Shown here: positions 37,406 through 49,161 of the stretch, piece after piece
How the letters are laid out: each line of letters opens with the position of its first letter
Numbering within the stretch: position 1 is the stretch's first letter
DNA from: Cerrena zonata
Lineage: Eukaryota; Basidiomycota; Agaricomycetes; Polyporales; Cerrenaceae
Length of the DNA stretch: 64,000 bases
NCBI GenBank assembly: GCA_038087015.1
Contig: JASBNA010000057.1
Span: forward strand, 226,130-290,129
Direction of reading: 5' to 3'
The notes under the pieces: generated by a model
Told to the model about the DNA's origin: nothing
Databases searched by the model: none
The model's input: only the letters and a program-made list of their open reading frames with translations
Position numbers and translations under genes: made by a program

Positions 37406-39799
37406 ATGGCTAGCAATGACGCGTCTGGTTCCCAGGTAAGTCACACAATTTCCTTCCAACACGTGTTTATTCTGATGGATCCCAACATCGATTGGAAGTC
37501 CGCAGCGCCTGAGGGTGCTTCCAATGTGAGTTACACATTTAGACTTTAAGCTTCAAGTTTCCCATACTGACATCTTTCACATAGCTTACCTCCCCTCTAG
37601 TCAAGACTGGTGTACGTGTCTCTCTTTGCTGACTGGTGACAACTGGCGTGTCTCACGCCCGTTGCTGCCATGTCAAGCTTCTAGGGATCCTTGCTGATCC
37701 CTTGACTTAGCCTCCTCGTAGTTTCAAAGGTACCGGTCCTCCCAAGGTCACTGGTCCTCCCAAGGTCACTGGTCCTCCCAAGGGTACTGGCCCTCCCAAG
37801 AGGACTCCTTCTGGCCCTGCTGTAAGTATAACTCGTATCTTCTCCTTGCTAACTACGTACCTATATTTATCTTGTAGACTAATGTATCCGACAATCTCGC
37901 CAAAGTTATTTCTCAAGTTCACGATGGCGTTCGCGTACTTAGGGTCAGTTTTTGATCTATATTGAATGTTTTATGTATTTATTATCTACTTAGACTGCTG
38001 AAAAGAGAAAGGCGGGTGATCCCAGCCAAGGACGTGAACAGGAGAAGAGGCAGCGCGTTGAGCCATCTTCACGCGAGATCAGACGTCCTCAATGCCCTCC
38101 TGTGGTTCTATTAACTTCACGTCACAGACACTCTGCTCACCCTGCTCCTCCTTCATCGCCTAGTGCACGTCCGGCACCTCCGACTACCACAAACCCAACA
38201 CCAGACGCAGCTCCTTCTGGTTCAGGACGTGCCCAGGAGCCCACTGACTTTCAATGCAGGCTTGCAGCATACAAAGGAAGTGTCTCAAGTGCTATTAAGC
38301 ATGATCGCCTACCTCAGGAGCTGCAAGATAAGATTGCGGATGTCATGTCCAGTAGATCACTCAACTTCAAGAAGCCTCGCATTAATGTATGTAACTTAGT
38401 TATTTAACATATTTCTTAATATACTGAAATATATGATATATGATTTCTAGGATGTAAAAAAGCTAGAAGAAAGGGCTCAGTTTCACAAGGACACGCTCAA
38501 AGGGCTCCAGGAAGGGAAGTCGGGTAAAGAGCTTCATCTGGCACCCAAGAAAAACAGGAATCGGGAGCCCAAGGAGCTGCTTGCTGCCAAACAAGCCATT
38601 GATCAAGGCAAGAATATGATCACGTATGCGAAGGCTCCTGAGGAGGCGGGGGAGGGGTGGCGGGTTCCATGTGGCGCCAGCATCTCTAGCTGTGTTCGAG
38701 GTATGTCAATTTGCTCATCGACATCTCCTAGCATTATATTAATATTTATTTAGGCGGGTATGTAAAGGCGGGTGAGCTGGTATTGGTGAGGGAGAAGTCT
38801 GGCAATGCATTGCCTGGGGTATGTGCTATCTGGCCCTATCATTACACCTTCTAATGTATCCCTGTCACTGTAGAGTAGCACTCAGCGTCGCCAGTGGTCG
38901 GGAGGTCAAATCCTGACTCACTGGGATTGTACTACAATGAACCAGCGAGTTCGCATGCGCAAGGGTAATCGCCGTGCCTTTGACAGCACCACAGTCGCTC
39001 TGGCCAAGGACGCTCAGCATCTGAAGGGTGCCCTCCTCAATGACATCAAGTCTGCCAAGTTTACTGAGACCACGCGCCTTCACGTCGTCAAGAAAGGCAG
39101 TGTGGAATTGAAGAATATGATTGCTGAACATGCGATGCTCAAGAACCAGAGGAAGGAGCGCAGGCAGGCGGTCAAGAGAAAGGCGCGTGAAGAAAGAACT
39201 CGGTCAAGCAAGGCTCGGTTGGAAGGCAAGTCAATTACCTGAATATTCAATATAGCATTTACAAGACGTGTTTTGTCTATTACAGCATGGCGAACAGAGA
39301 AGAGGAGGGAACTCCGCAAGAAAAAAATTGAGGACCGCAGCGATGAGGATGAAGAAGACGACTCGATCTCCTCTGAGGAGGATCTTGTTCCCACTCAGCG
39401 CGAGCACAGGAAAGAGGCAGAGAAAGAGGACGATCTGGATGAATGCATTAAAATACTCACCAGTAATTCTCTTAAGGAACATGAAGATACCATGGATGTC
39501 GACAAGGAGCGCGAGTTGCCTGATGATCATATGGAGATCAACAAGGGAGTGGCATCTCCAAATCCAGCTGGTACAAATAACATGGAGGTCCAGCCTCAGG
39601 CCTCTTCATCGGGTATGCAGGCAACTGCACCAGGTATGTATTCATAGTCTAACTTGCTTTATTTTTCTCAGTCTGACTTGTATTTTATTTAGCTGCTTCT
39701 GTAAATTCGGGTACCAATCAAAGTTCTCTTGCTGCCTTTGTCCAGCAGACTTTGGACAATATGAATGTGGAGTCTGAACAGGCAGCTGCCACAAACTAA
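37406..39799 (+). CDS. Element gene C: basic multi-exon protein, unknown
   Basis: ATG at 37406 (MASNDASGSQ), stop TAA at 39797-39799, with about ten exons joined by short canonical introns. Recognisable pieces in order: a GPPKVTG tandem exon (about 37725-37820); NLAKVISQVHDGVRV; a basic Pro/Ser-rich exon (EKRKAGDPSQ..); SRSLNFKKPRIN; KKLEERAQFHKDTLK; GYVKAGELVLVREKSG; a long basic helical exon (38875-39228, very Lys/Arg-rich, probably coiled coil); an acidic exon (RSDEDEEDDSISSEED); and a short C-terminal exon. Charge pattern suggests a nuclear, nucleic-acid or chromatin-binding protein. Family not recognised. The joins of the first three exons are uncertain: the acceptor near 37479 is TGG instead of TAG in copy 1, though the frame stays open through that intron. 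Confidence 0.6.
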
Positions 39800-40104
39800 A
39801 TATCTCAACATGGATAGATTTCTTGCTCTGTAAAGTTACATTTTATCTTGCTTTACTGTATATTTGTGGTCGTGAACATGGGATGGATTATATTTAGTTT
39901 AATTTATGCTAGTTTATCTTGGAAATTTGACCTTCTTATGTTACACACTTGTATCCAGAATATTGTAGATAGTTTTCTAGTTTGACAGCGCAATCTAATA
40001 CCTGTGGTTCCCTCTAATTTATTGCGTGAATAAGTGGGAAAACAACTCTGTAAATAATTATGGAAAAGCACTGGCGGTGGGAATTACCGGTGGAAATTAC
40101 CGGT

Positions 40105-40818
40105 GAGGCAAGATAATCAGAGGAAAGATAAGGAGAGGAAGGCAGATGTGTCTTATCTTATCTAAGAAAGGGTATATGGGGCAGGTACCACTGAAATATA
40201 GCAAGTGTGCATAGCTCAGTTGGTTGAACGCGTTAATTCGTGCATGGAGGCGTGGCAGAGCCCTAGGTTCAAGCCGCGCCAGTGTCTATCGTTACTCCGG
40301 TAATTAGGGCACCGCCTTCTAGCTCATGTGACTTCTCTCCCATCATCTCTCTTCATTCTAATAACTCTCCTCATTTTATCTTTTTTTTTGACACCGCTAC
40401 AGATGTCGTACTCACTGTTTTCCTAAAATGGTAACTTTTCTCTCTTACTTTCTTTTCTCTCTCTTCAACCTGTGTATCTACTGTTACCTCACTACTTTTC
40501 TCATTGTACAATGTCTGTACTGTCTCCAACTCTTCCATTCAATCAAAATATCAAACATACTCACTGTTTCAATTTTACTTTTTCTGCACCAAAGCAAGTT
40601 CTCTGTATATTTCTCACTGTGACTACTTGTTTATGAGTGTTGTATACCTTGTATCTTCTCATTGGTTTGTCATTTCTCTGTCAATGTCACTCATCAATGT
40701 CAAAATAACAAGTTTCAGTTGTCTGTATTTTTTTCTCAAATCTTCAATCTTCAATTTGACCATTACAATGGCTTCAACTGTTCTAATATTTCCTCAACCA
40801 AGTGAACTTTGTAAAATA
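40105..40818 (-). repeat. Right terminal inverted repeat, copy 2
   Basis: Inverted partner of 28081-28790, ending in CCAAGTGAACTTTGT at about 40798-40812. CpG sites match those of the left repeat of copy 2, while the copy 1 left repeat has lost many of them. Confidence 0.85.
40212..40276 (+). other. tRNA-like pol III boxes in right TIR, copy 2
   Basis: TAGCTCAGTTGG (40212-40223) and GGTTCAAGCCG (40266-40276) match A-box and B-box consensus. The D-arm pairs at three of four positions (GCTC/GAAC); the T-arm does not. It points outward toward the element end. Confidence 0.55.
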
Positions 40819-41256
40819 TATACTGCAGTCTATTTCTGCTGCCAGAAATACTAACTTTATCTAATTTTTTAATTTTCTTTTGTACTATTTACAACTAGAA
40901 CAGGCTTCAAAAATCTGTAATATTTAATATTTCTACAGTATCTCAACTAAACTTATTCAAATATTTTCTTACTTTATTGCATTGACCAATCTAGAACTAT
41001 ACTATGGCATCTAAAATTATCTAATCTAACTCAGTTTTATATTAGACCTGTAAAATCAAAGTCAAAATAGATAATACATAGAATGTTATATTTTTAGTAA
41101 TGCTTAATACCATCTGAGTTTTAATCTATAATCTCAGTTACAATTTAGCTCTGATATATAAGAGTGAATTTACCACGCATCTAAACTTAAACCTGAACCA
41201 TCATCATCTCCTCGAAGCTAGATTTTTTCCAGCCTTTTTTTTACAAACAATCCCAA
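40819..41256. other. AT-rich spacer, likely helicase promoter
   Basis: AT-rich DNA between the element end and the RecQ gene start. No open frame of note. Confidence 0.5.
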
Positions 41257-44200
41257 ATGTCTTCTACTGCTAACACAAATATGTACTTTTGTGATAAATG
41301 TTCTTATTCTCACAACAGTCCAAAGACACTTGCTGCTCACAAAAGTGACTATCACAGTATATATGTCACCTATGTCAACTACAAGTGTAAGTTTTTTCTT
41401 ATCTATGATTGATATCTCTTGTTCATTCTTATTTTAGCTGAAATGAAAAAGTTGACTCGCCAAAGTGATGGCACTTATGTCTGTCCCTATGGATGCGAAG
41501 TTGTTCTTAAAAGCAACAAGCGTGTCCCTGGACATATTAAAAAGCATCATGATGCTATGGATAAGAAACTAGAATCTTTCTATACTTCTAGTAAGTTTTG
41601 CTTAATATTATCTATTGAAATTAATCTAAGTTTCTCATTGTTGTATCAGATCAAAGCCAAGGAAGAACCTCACCTGCTCAATCTTCTTCTGGTGATGCCT
41701 TACAGTATATGCTACCAGATCCTACTCCCTGCCCTCCTCCTGGTGGCAGATATGGTGCAGATATTGCTAGTGCTGTTGCTGAAGATGATCAACGCATCAT
41801 TACTTCACACTATGATCCCTTATTATCTCCTGAGGGTGTTTCAAACCCACCTCCTAACTCTGCTATGCGTCAACCTCATCGAGTGCAGGCAGAGCCAGAT
41901 CACTTGGATGGTTATGGTGATTATGAGCAGTATCTCAGGCCTTACCTGGATGCCGATGGATCTTCCATTGTCATTCAAAGTATGTCACTTGATGATATTG
42001 ACTGCTGCGTACACCGCGATCTCAGAATCATCATCTGCAGATCTTGCAATACTGCTGTGGAGCCGCAATCCCTTAAAACCCATCTGCACAAGCATAACAT
42101 CAGACCCGATTCCTGCGATCAGCTCATTTCCATGATTTGTCGCTACTACAATCTTTGTACTGGCACCAACATTAACCCTCCGATGAACAAGCAACCTGTT
42201 CCATACATCGATATTCTCTCTGGACTCAAGTGCACTATATGTCACTATGTATGCATTGAGAAGACAACTATGGAGAAGCATATCTACGAGAAACACCCTC
42301 AGGCTCCGCGGCCTATTGTAAATTGCATGCAGGCTGCATTTTGCCAGTCTCTCTTTATGGTGCCGAAGAGATATTTCGAGGTCAACGCTCCAGCTCCCCA
42401 AGAGAAAAATGCATTCTCCGAGTATTTGCAACACAACCTTCGACCACTTATCACCACTACCACTATCCCTGTATTGCAACCTAATGATGTTCCCCCCTTA
42501 ATGGACTTCACTATGTGGCATATACATCTTACCAATTGGCGCTTAAGTGCAAGGTCTCGCAAGGAGCTTTTACAAGATGCTGAAATACCCACTGCAAAGA
42601 CACCTATTCTTTGTGGGGTTCAGTCTATTGTATTGGCCTATTACAAGAGGGTTCGAGATCTCATTCGTCCTTGTGAACATGGTATCCGACGAATGTTACT
42701 GCAATATCCACTGTAAGTCAGTTTCAATTATATTTATAGATAATATACTAAGTGTATTTGCTCTATAGTGATCCCAATACCTCCACAGGCTTTTCTGTTC
42801 TAGAGAACAATACTTCACTTACAAAATATGCCACAGTTGTCACCAAGTTCATTGCTTTTGCTCTCCGTACAGTCAAAGGAGTAGCAAAGTCAGACTACTC
42901 TTTACCTCTGTCAGACATTGCAAAGAGTAAAGCTCTTGAGCTATATGCAATTATGGAGAGAAACGAGAAGGAGATATCAGCTGTAGATGCTTTACATCAA
43001 TTTCTGTTAGCATCAGTGGCAACTCCAAACCCAGAGGCATGTTCTGATAGGTGGAAATGTCCTTTAACTTGCTGGATAGCAATATGGGCATTGCGAGAGG
43101 ATGGAGGATTCCGTGGACCAGACGACTACTCCCAAGTTATTGCTAAATGGCAATATAGCTTGCGCTGTATCTACTTCTATGAAGCTTATCAGCGACGTGA
43201 TAATTACAGCGATCAAAAGCTTTTTGGGTAAGTTTCTTTCTCTTTTTTTATTCTCTTATGTTTCTGACATATGTACAGAGCAGTGAAAGCTCATGCACAG
43301 AGATATCTCTCTGATGACAACTTTGGCCCTTTCATTATGCTGAAACATCACATGGCATATGTGTCAAGTCTGCTTATTCGATCTCCAGCAGCACCGACTA
43401 TTGTTTGGTCTCCTGACCGAAAGTCTTTGACGTATCAAGAAAGCACTCTTCATCTATCTGATCTGCGCAGTGGTTTAGCTAAACTACTTGGGGAGATTGA
43501 AAAGAGCATCCATGAGCTCACAGGGGGTCTCCATGCAGAGGTACCATCAGATTTTTCTGATAACTTTGCTCTCAAAAACCGCCAGCATTCATTCCTCAAT
43601 CAAGAATCGCTTTCTCAGCAACACCACCCTGTTCTCGAACGCCTCATGAATCCCCAGAACAAAAACTCGGTTGCAGATCTTGATGTCAATGGAAGGCTTC
43701 ACTGGAAGTTAGGAAATTGTCAAACTGTATTGCGCAAACTGTCAGCTATCAACCGATTGCTGTCAGTTGCTGCTTACATGATTCCTAGCCAGGCGCCGCG
43801 TGGGGAGGAATACATTGAAACTCGCATTCGCAATGCAGACCTTCTGCGAAATGTCTTTTATAGTTATGGTCTCTGGTTTGTTAACCAGCGACTTAAAACT
43901 ACCAAGATCAAGGATGCACTCGACTTTATTCCCATGCTTTGCCCTCACCGCCTTGAGAAAATTCTTTTGGATTATCTCATTTTGCTCCGACCTATTGAAA
44001 GCCTGCTTGCAGAACAAGGCACATGCAATATGCAGCTTGCTACTCTATATGAGGAGTATTTCTTTGTTGCTTATAATCAACATACCACTGCGGATGCCTT
44101 TGGGAGAGCTTTGGAGGAGATAAGCGAGAACTATTTTGGCTGCCGTCTGACCCGTCGTTCATGGCGTCACATGTGTATTGCTTTGAAGCGGGAATACCTC

Positions 44201-47200
44201 CCTTCCATCTATCAGCAGTATATTATCGATGAAGTTGGAGATTTGGCTTCTGGTCATGGGTCTCAGGAAGCTATTCGAACGTACGCGCGGGTTTTTGGAG
44301 AATTGGCCTTTCTTACTAGTGATCGGATGCGAGAGTTTCGCAAGTTTTGTGAGCTATGGCATGATTTGCTTGGTCTAGGACAGGGCCCTCTTCCTGCAGC
44401 ACAATCCCTTCTCAAAGAGCGCCGATGGAGTGGTCAAGGAAGTGGTTACTCAGGCAGTGGAAGTATGCCTCTACAGAGCTTTTTGGATGATCTTCAGAGT
44501 AGTATTGGGATTGTTATTCAAGACAGTCTTCAAACTATCTGTAAAGAACATTTCAACAAGGTTGACTCTACCATTCAGAATGCTATAGCTAATGGCATTT
44601 TGGAGATTCAAGCCAATCTTGGAGCTAGAACTCTTAATTCTAATGCTCAAGCTCCCAATCCTCATCAACCTTCTTCGCTACCTCTTTCCTATCCCACCCC
44701 AGCCCAACGACCTCCTCCTCTAGATCGGTCTCTACCTTGTCGGCCTGATTCACCAGCATCGCAGGACTATTGGGCTGATACTATACCTGATTCAGTTTTC
44801 ACAACTCCTGCATCAGATAATCAGAACACAGCTATTGATTCTTTTGTGCCCCCTGCTCAGCATGAAACTGCACCTATTCAACGCCCACTTACATCTTCAC
44901 ACACGGCACTCACTCTTCTTCGCCGAGCTCTCAAAGACCCTAATGCTATTTTTCGATCTGACATTCAAGAGCTCATGTGTCGGCATGCATTAGATCGCTA
45001 TGAAAACATTGTAGTTGTTCTGCCTACTGGAGGTGGCAAAAGTATGCTGTGGGATGTTCCTGTTCAAAGTGATGGGGAGAAGAATATGACTACCATTGTC
45101 CTTGCTCCCTATATCTCTCTACTCTATGATCAAGCACGGCGCTCGGAGGAGAAAGGAATCAAGCATGCTATTTGGAAGCAAAAGGGAAAAAATCGAGAAG
45201 AACAATATCAGCTCATGTTTGGATCTTATGAGAATATAGGCTCAACTGCCTTCCGGTCGTATGTGATACTTTATTTTTTTATCAGAAAGCTAAAACTAAC
45301 TCTAGATTTTTATTTTAGATATTTGCACCAAGATGAATCAGTCATTTCGCGAGTTGTTTTGGATGAGGCCCATACGATATTGACCGAAATCTCATTTCGC
45401 TCTAACTTCAAAAAGGCTAATATGTGGCAGCAATACACATTTCCCAAAATCTATGCAACTGGTACTCTTGCACCTCGGTCTGTGCCAGCCTTTCTTCAAG
45501 CAGCAGATCTTGCCCCAGATACTCTTATTCTACGCAGCCCCACTGTCCGTTGCGAACTTGCCTATCGAGTTGTATCTGTGAAAGCCAACTTGGAGCTGAT
45601 ACGCATCATCCCTCATGTAGCCAAAGGAATTACCAAGACAATCTTCAAGTCTAATTCACGTGGCATTATTTTCTGCTGCTCCAAAGATGATGCAGAGAAG
45701 ATGGGGAGTACACTAGGCTGTTTGATTTATCATGCAAGCTTAGGTGAAACAGAGCGGACAGAGGTGCAGAAGAAATGGAGAGAAGGAAAATACGCAAGTC
45801 ATCGATGGATTGCGGCGACCTCTGCATTTTGCCATGGTATTGATCAACCTTATGTGGATGCCATTCTATTTGCTGGTCGATTCCATGACTTTGTCAAGTT
45901 TGCTCAAGGAGGGGCTAGAGGTGGTCGAAAGGATAAGCGTCGATGTGAAGTTATCATGTTCACCACCCTACAAAAAGCTTCTGTTCATCCACCTGATCAT
46001 GGTCTTGCGGCGGAGCTTAATGCATGGGTGGATGCAAAGAACACATGTCGGCGCATTGGGTTATCTCTTGCATTTGATGGTGTATCCATCTGCTGTCGAG
46101 AGGTTGAAGGTGCTGAGCTTTGCGATGTCTGTGACAAATCTGAAGATCGAGCGATCAAGCAAGTGATTGACTATGCCTCCAAGGTCAAGAACGAGTCTCC
46201 GAAGCTTGATAGAGGAGAGATGGTTGAAGATGAATATGATGTATTCAACTCTGAACCATTGCCATCGGATATGTTGCAGAAATTTGAAGAAATTGATAAC
46301 AAGAGCTATCGAGCACCGAAGCGGCCATCTACTACCGATAATTTGCCTCCTGCAAAGCGACGTGCGATTGATAACTCGTCATTACCTCCTTCATCATCGC
46401 CAGTTGCATCGAGCAGCTTCTCTCAGGGCCGCAAGACTACTCATCTTCCTCCATCTCGTACTCCTGGTCATTCTTCTCGTCAAGCAAGTTCTCAAAACTT
46501 GAATACTAGCAAAAGTCAAGGAAATCGATCACAGAGAACTCGACAGTCATCGGAGCTATCATATGTGACACCACCTGTGAATGATATGCCAGTACAACAA
46601 ACCCAAGGTGGATCTTCGAATAACCAGCTTCGGGAGATCAGGTTTGGATCAGGTAGTAGCCAGCCATCCAGAGAACAAGTAGAGTTTCTGGATAGTGTTC
46701 AAAGACAGCAACAGCAAATGAATAGTAAGTTTAAGATATATGATTGCTGTGATATGAGATACTTATAATGGAATATTTTACTTAGGACCGAGGAATGATC
46801 AGATGACAAAGGAGGTCTCTCAGCATTCTACATCATCTGGGGGGCAGTCGAGTATGACAAAGGCAGCTGCACATGCTTCTAACTTTACGAAGTTGGAGCA
46901 GCGGAAGAAATCGTTTGCTGATATTCTGGACAAGATTGCGACTGAATTGCAAGGTGGCTGTCCATGTTGCTTTGCTCTAAGTGGGCAATTTCAATCTGGG
47001 AAACACATGCTTTTCAGAGACTGCCGACACTTTTGTGACCGAGATTATATTGATGGCATGGGGTGGATAGGATTGAAGCGAGATATGAAGTTGCCTGCAG
47101 GGTATTGCTGGAAGTGTGGACTACCGGTGCACAAGTATGCACCAAGCTTTCACAAGGAGTATGACTATCAGTCTGCAAGTTGTCCGTTTTCGGACTTCTT

Positions 47201-47411
47201 GGCTGTTACTTTTTGGTTAGTGCGGAATGATAGGATATTGTGGGGTCGGTTCCGTGAAGACTTTGGTGAAGCTAAAGGACTTGATGCTAATATGTCGATT
47301 GATGATTGGGCTGAGTGGCTTAGTTATGTAGGGAACAAGGACTTTAATAATCCATTTTATAGAGGTATTAATGTTTGGTTGTGGTTGTGTAAAGAGTATA
47401 ATATGTGGTAG
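41257..47411 (+). CDS. Telomere-linked-type RecQ helicase with zinc-finger/OrsD N-terminus
   Basis: Seven exons keep one frame (41257-41386, 41438-41590, 41650-42712, 42769-43227, 43279-45258, 45319-46724, 46786-47411), giving 1,938 residues. N-terminus: two C2H2 fingers (CDKCSYS..H..H and CPYGCEV..H..H). Then an OrsD/DUF3505-like part with two further Cys/His pairs (IICRSCNTAVE, LKCTICHYVCIEKTTMEKH). Helicase motifs: LPTGGGKSM (Walker A, about residue 1185), LDEAH (about 1277), YATGTLAP (III), FCHGIDQPYVD (V) and FAQGGARGGR (VI), so ATPase residues are intact. C-terminal exon: a Cys/His-rich domain (CPCCFAL, CRHFCD, CWKCGLPVHK). Fusions of this type recur at fungal subtelomeres; helicase action in end recombination is inference. 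It is the last intact gene before the palindrome zone. The intron at 45259-45318 is in frame but splits a RecQ motif region. Confidence 0.88.
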
Positions 47412-48100
47412 AGAAGGAGATTTGTAAATAGATTAGTGTAGACTTTGGAGGATATATTGAGTGAGAGTGTAAAGTGATATTTGAAGATAAATATAGAGTG
47501 AGATGATTATTAAAGTGGATAGAGAGAGAGTGGAAGTATTATGAGTTTTGAGAGTATATAGTGAAGTGTGAAGGAAGATAGAAGTTGAAATTAAGTATAG
47601 TTGTAGGTGTATTTATTTTAGGGTTAGCTGTGAGACTGGTAGTAATTAGGGTTAGCGGTTAAAACAGGAATATGTTTATAAGGTTAGCCGTTAAAACAAA
47701 GATGTGTTTATAGGATAAAGTTAAAGTGATGGATAGGGTTAACCATTAAAATGGATGTGTATTTAAAAAATGGGTTGAGGCCGCAGAAAAAGTTATTATA
47801 TAGTAGTATATTAATAGAATATTGTAATAGCAATAGAGTTAGTAATTAATATATATATAGATTTTAGTATATTGTTGATAGAAGTTATATATATATATAT
47901 ATATATATACAGGATTAAAAATATATATATATATAAAAACACAATATTTTGTTTAGGGTTATGAGTGTTGTTCTTTCTCTCCCAGGGAGATCCTAGGGAG
48001 ACCCTAGGGTTGGGCGCCTAGTGGGTAGGGCAGGGCGTGGAAGGGGCAAGGCGGGGTGGTAGAAAGTAGGTGGTTCAAAGGGTGTGAAAAATAGTGTGCT
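47412..48100. other. AT-rich spacer with telomere-like GGTTAGC units and (TA)n
   Basis: No gene. Repeated AGGGTTAGC and GTTAAAACA units occur between about 47615 and 47770, resembling degenerate telomeric repeats, followed by (TA)n tracts at 47887-47945. Confidence 0.6.
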
Positions 48101-48117
48101 TTGACGGACAGTGTGTA

Positions 48118-48855
48118 AGAATAGTATGCGTCTTGGACGAACATTGTGAAGGGGGAAATAAGTGGTACGAAGGGCGGAAGAGGTGCAGGTGCAAAGTGTG
48201 CTGTAGACAATGTGTGTAGACACCGAAATGTGCGTGTACAGAGGTATGTTAAACAGTATATGGCATGTGAAAATGGCACGTGAAAAAGATACCTCTTCGG
48301 GAAAAGAGAGCGTTGTACGGAAGTGCGCAAGTATGCGTCCTAGACGCACACTTGCAGCATAGGCTTACAGAGAGGAACAGATCGTGTTGTAGGGAAGTGT
48401 GCAGGTGTGCGTCCAAGACGCATGCCGGCAGCATGTGCTTACATTGCATCACAACCGAACCATTTTGCCGCAGGTGTGAGCATTCGAGGGAGCTTGTGAC
48501 CTGGCCATACATCTTCTCCCCAAACTTTGCACGTTCGTGCAATGTTTGGGACTGGGAGAAGATGTATGGTCAGGTCACAAGCTCCCTCGAATGCTCACAC
48601 CTGCGGCAAAATGGTTCGGTTGTGATGCAACGTAGCACATTGGTAGCGGGCGTGCGTCTTAGACGCACACCTGCACACTTACTCGATATCTTAGGGTTAG
48701 GGCTAGCTTAGGGTGACTATGGGGGGGGGATGCGTCCTGGACGCACGGGTGGTGATACATGTTGACTAGAAGTGATGGACTGAAATATGGCTTAGTTTGG
48801 AAGTAGAGACGCTCACTATCATGAGGGGCGTGCGCCGGTGTGCGTCCAGGACGCA
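48118..48855. repeat. Palindrome cluster 1 (six copies of TGCGTCCWGGACGCA-type)
   Basis: Copies at 48118 (degenerate), 48334 (CCTAG centre), 48408 (CCAAG), 48653 (CTTAG), 48731 and 48841 (both exact). They flank and overlap a large inverted repeat and an interstitial telomere-like tract (TTAGGGTTAGGG at 48691). Short frames encoding VRPGRTP or CVLDAH here are just the palindrome read in different frames. Confidence 0.9.
48444..48630. repeat. Near-perfect 187-bp palindrome
   Basis: Left arm 48444-48533 and right arm 48536-48630 are reverse complements almost without interruption, meeting at TTGCACGTTCGTGCAA. It could extrude as a cruciform. Arm differences are few, implying recent origin or ongoing conversion. 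Confidence 0.85.
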
Positions 48856-49066
48856 TGTCTAAGAGACTTCTACGGCATTTGACATGCGGATCACTGTGAA
48901 GATGGCTAAGACTGCTTAGTACGGGATTAGCTGATGGCACGAAGTTCAAGCGATGGCTAGGTGGGTCTATTAGGGTTCTAATTGGTTATGATTGATGTCA
49001 GGCCCGCCTCTAAGATTATAAGCGAGTGATCGGAGCGGGAAGAAATTCGCTCATAAAGCAGAGACA

Positions 49067-49128
49067 ATGCGGGGAAGGGCAGATCTCTCCTTCTCTCAAC
49101 TCTCATCACTTAACAACAGCAACAGCAG

Positions 49129-49161
<33 letters not shown>

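Larger units (their letters stand above)
28081..40818. mobile_element. Large element, copy 2 (complete, 12.7 kb)
   Basis: Bounded by long terminal inverted repeats (28081-28790 and 40105-40818), with weaker inverted similarity running a little further out (to about 28047 and 40846). Inside, left to right: gene A (minus), 157-bp repeats, hairpin array, gene B (plus), a tRNA-like sequence, gene C (plus). Ends, gene order and divergent arrangement are shared with copy 1. Long inverted repeats point to a DNA transposon, with gene A the most likely transposition protein by size, but I see no recognisable transposase motif and no clear target-site duplication. The coupling of a TET/JBP-like oxygenase to a transposon recalls the TET/JBP-bearing KDZ elements of mushrooms, though I cannot identify KDZ motifs in gene A. 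Confidence 0.8.

Noticed and set aside
40203..40290. Functional tRNA gene
   Set aside because: A-box and B-box match, but the T-arm does not pair and the acceptor stem is not complementary.
28081..40818. Assignment of the element to the KDZ or Plavaka/CACTA transposon groups
   Set aside because: TET/JBP linkage suggests KDZ, but I see no Cys-cluster KDZ motif in gene A; ends do not start CACTA. Left unassigned.
48280..49000. Frames encoding VRPGRTP or CVLDAH motifs (also at 54206, 60436, 60764 and 63507)
   Set aside because: The shared peptide is only the 15-bp palindrome in different frames, not a protein family.
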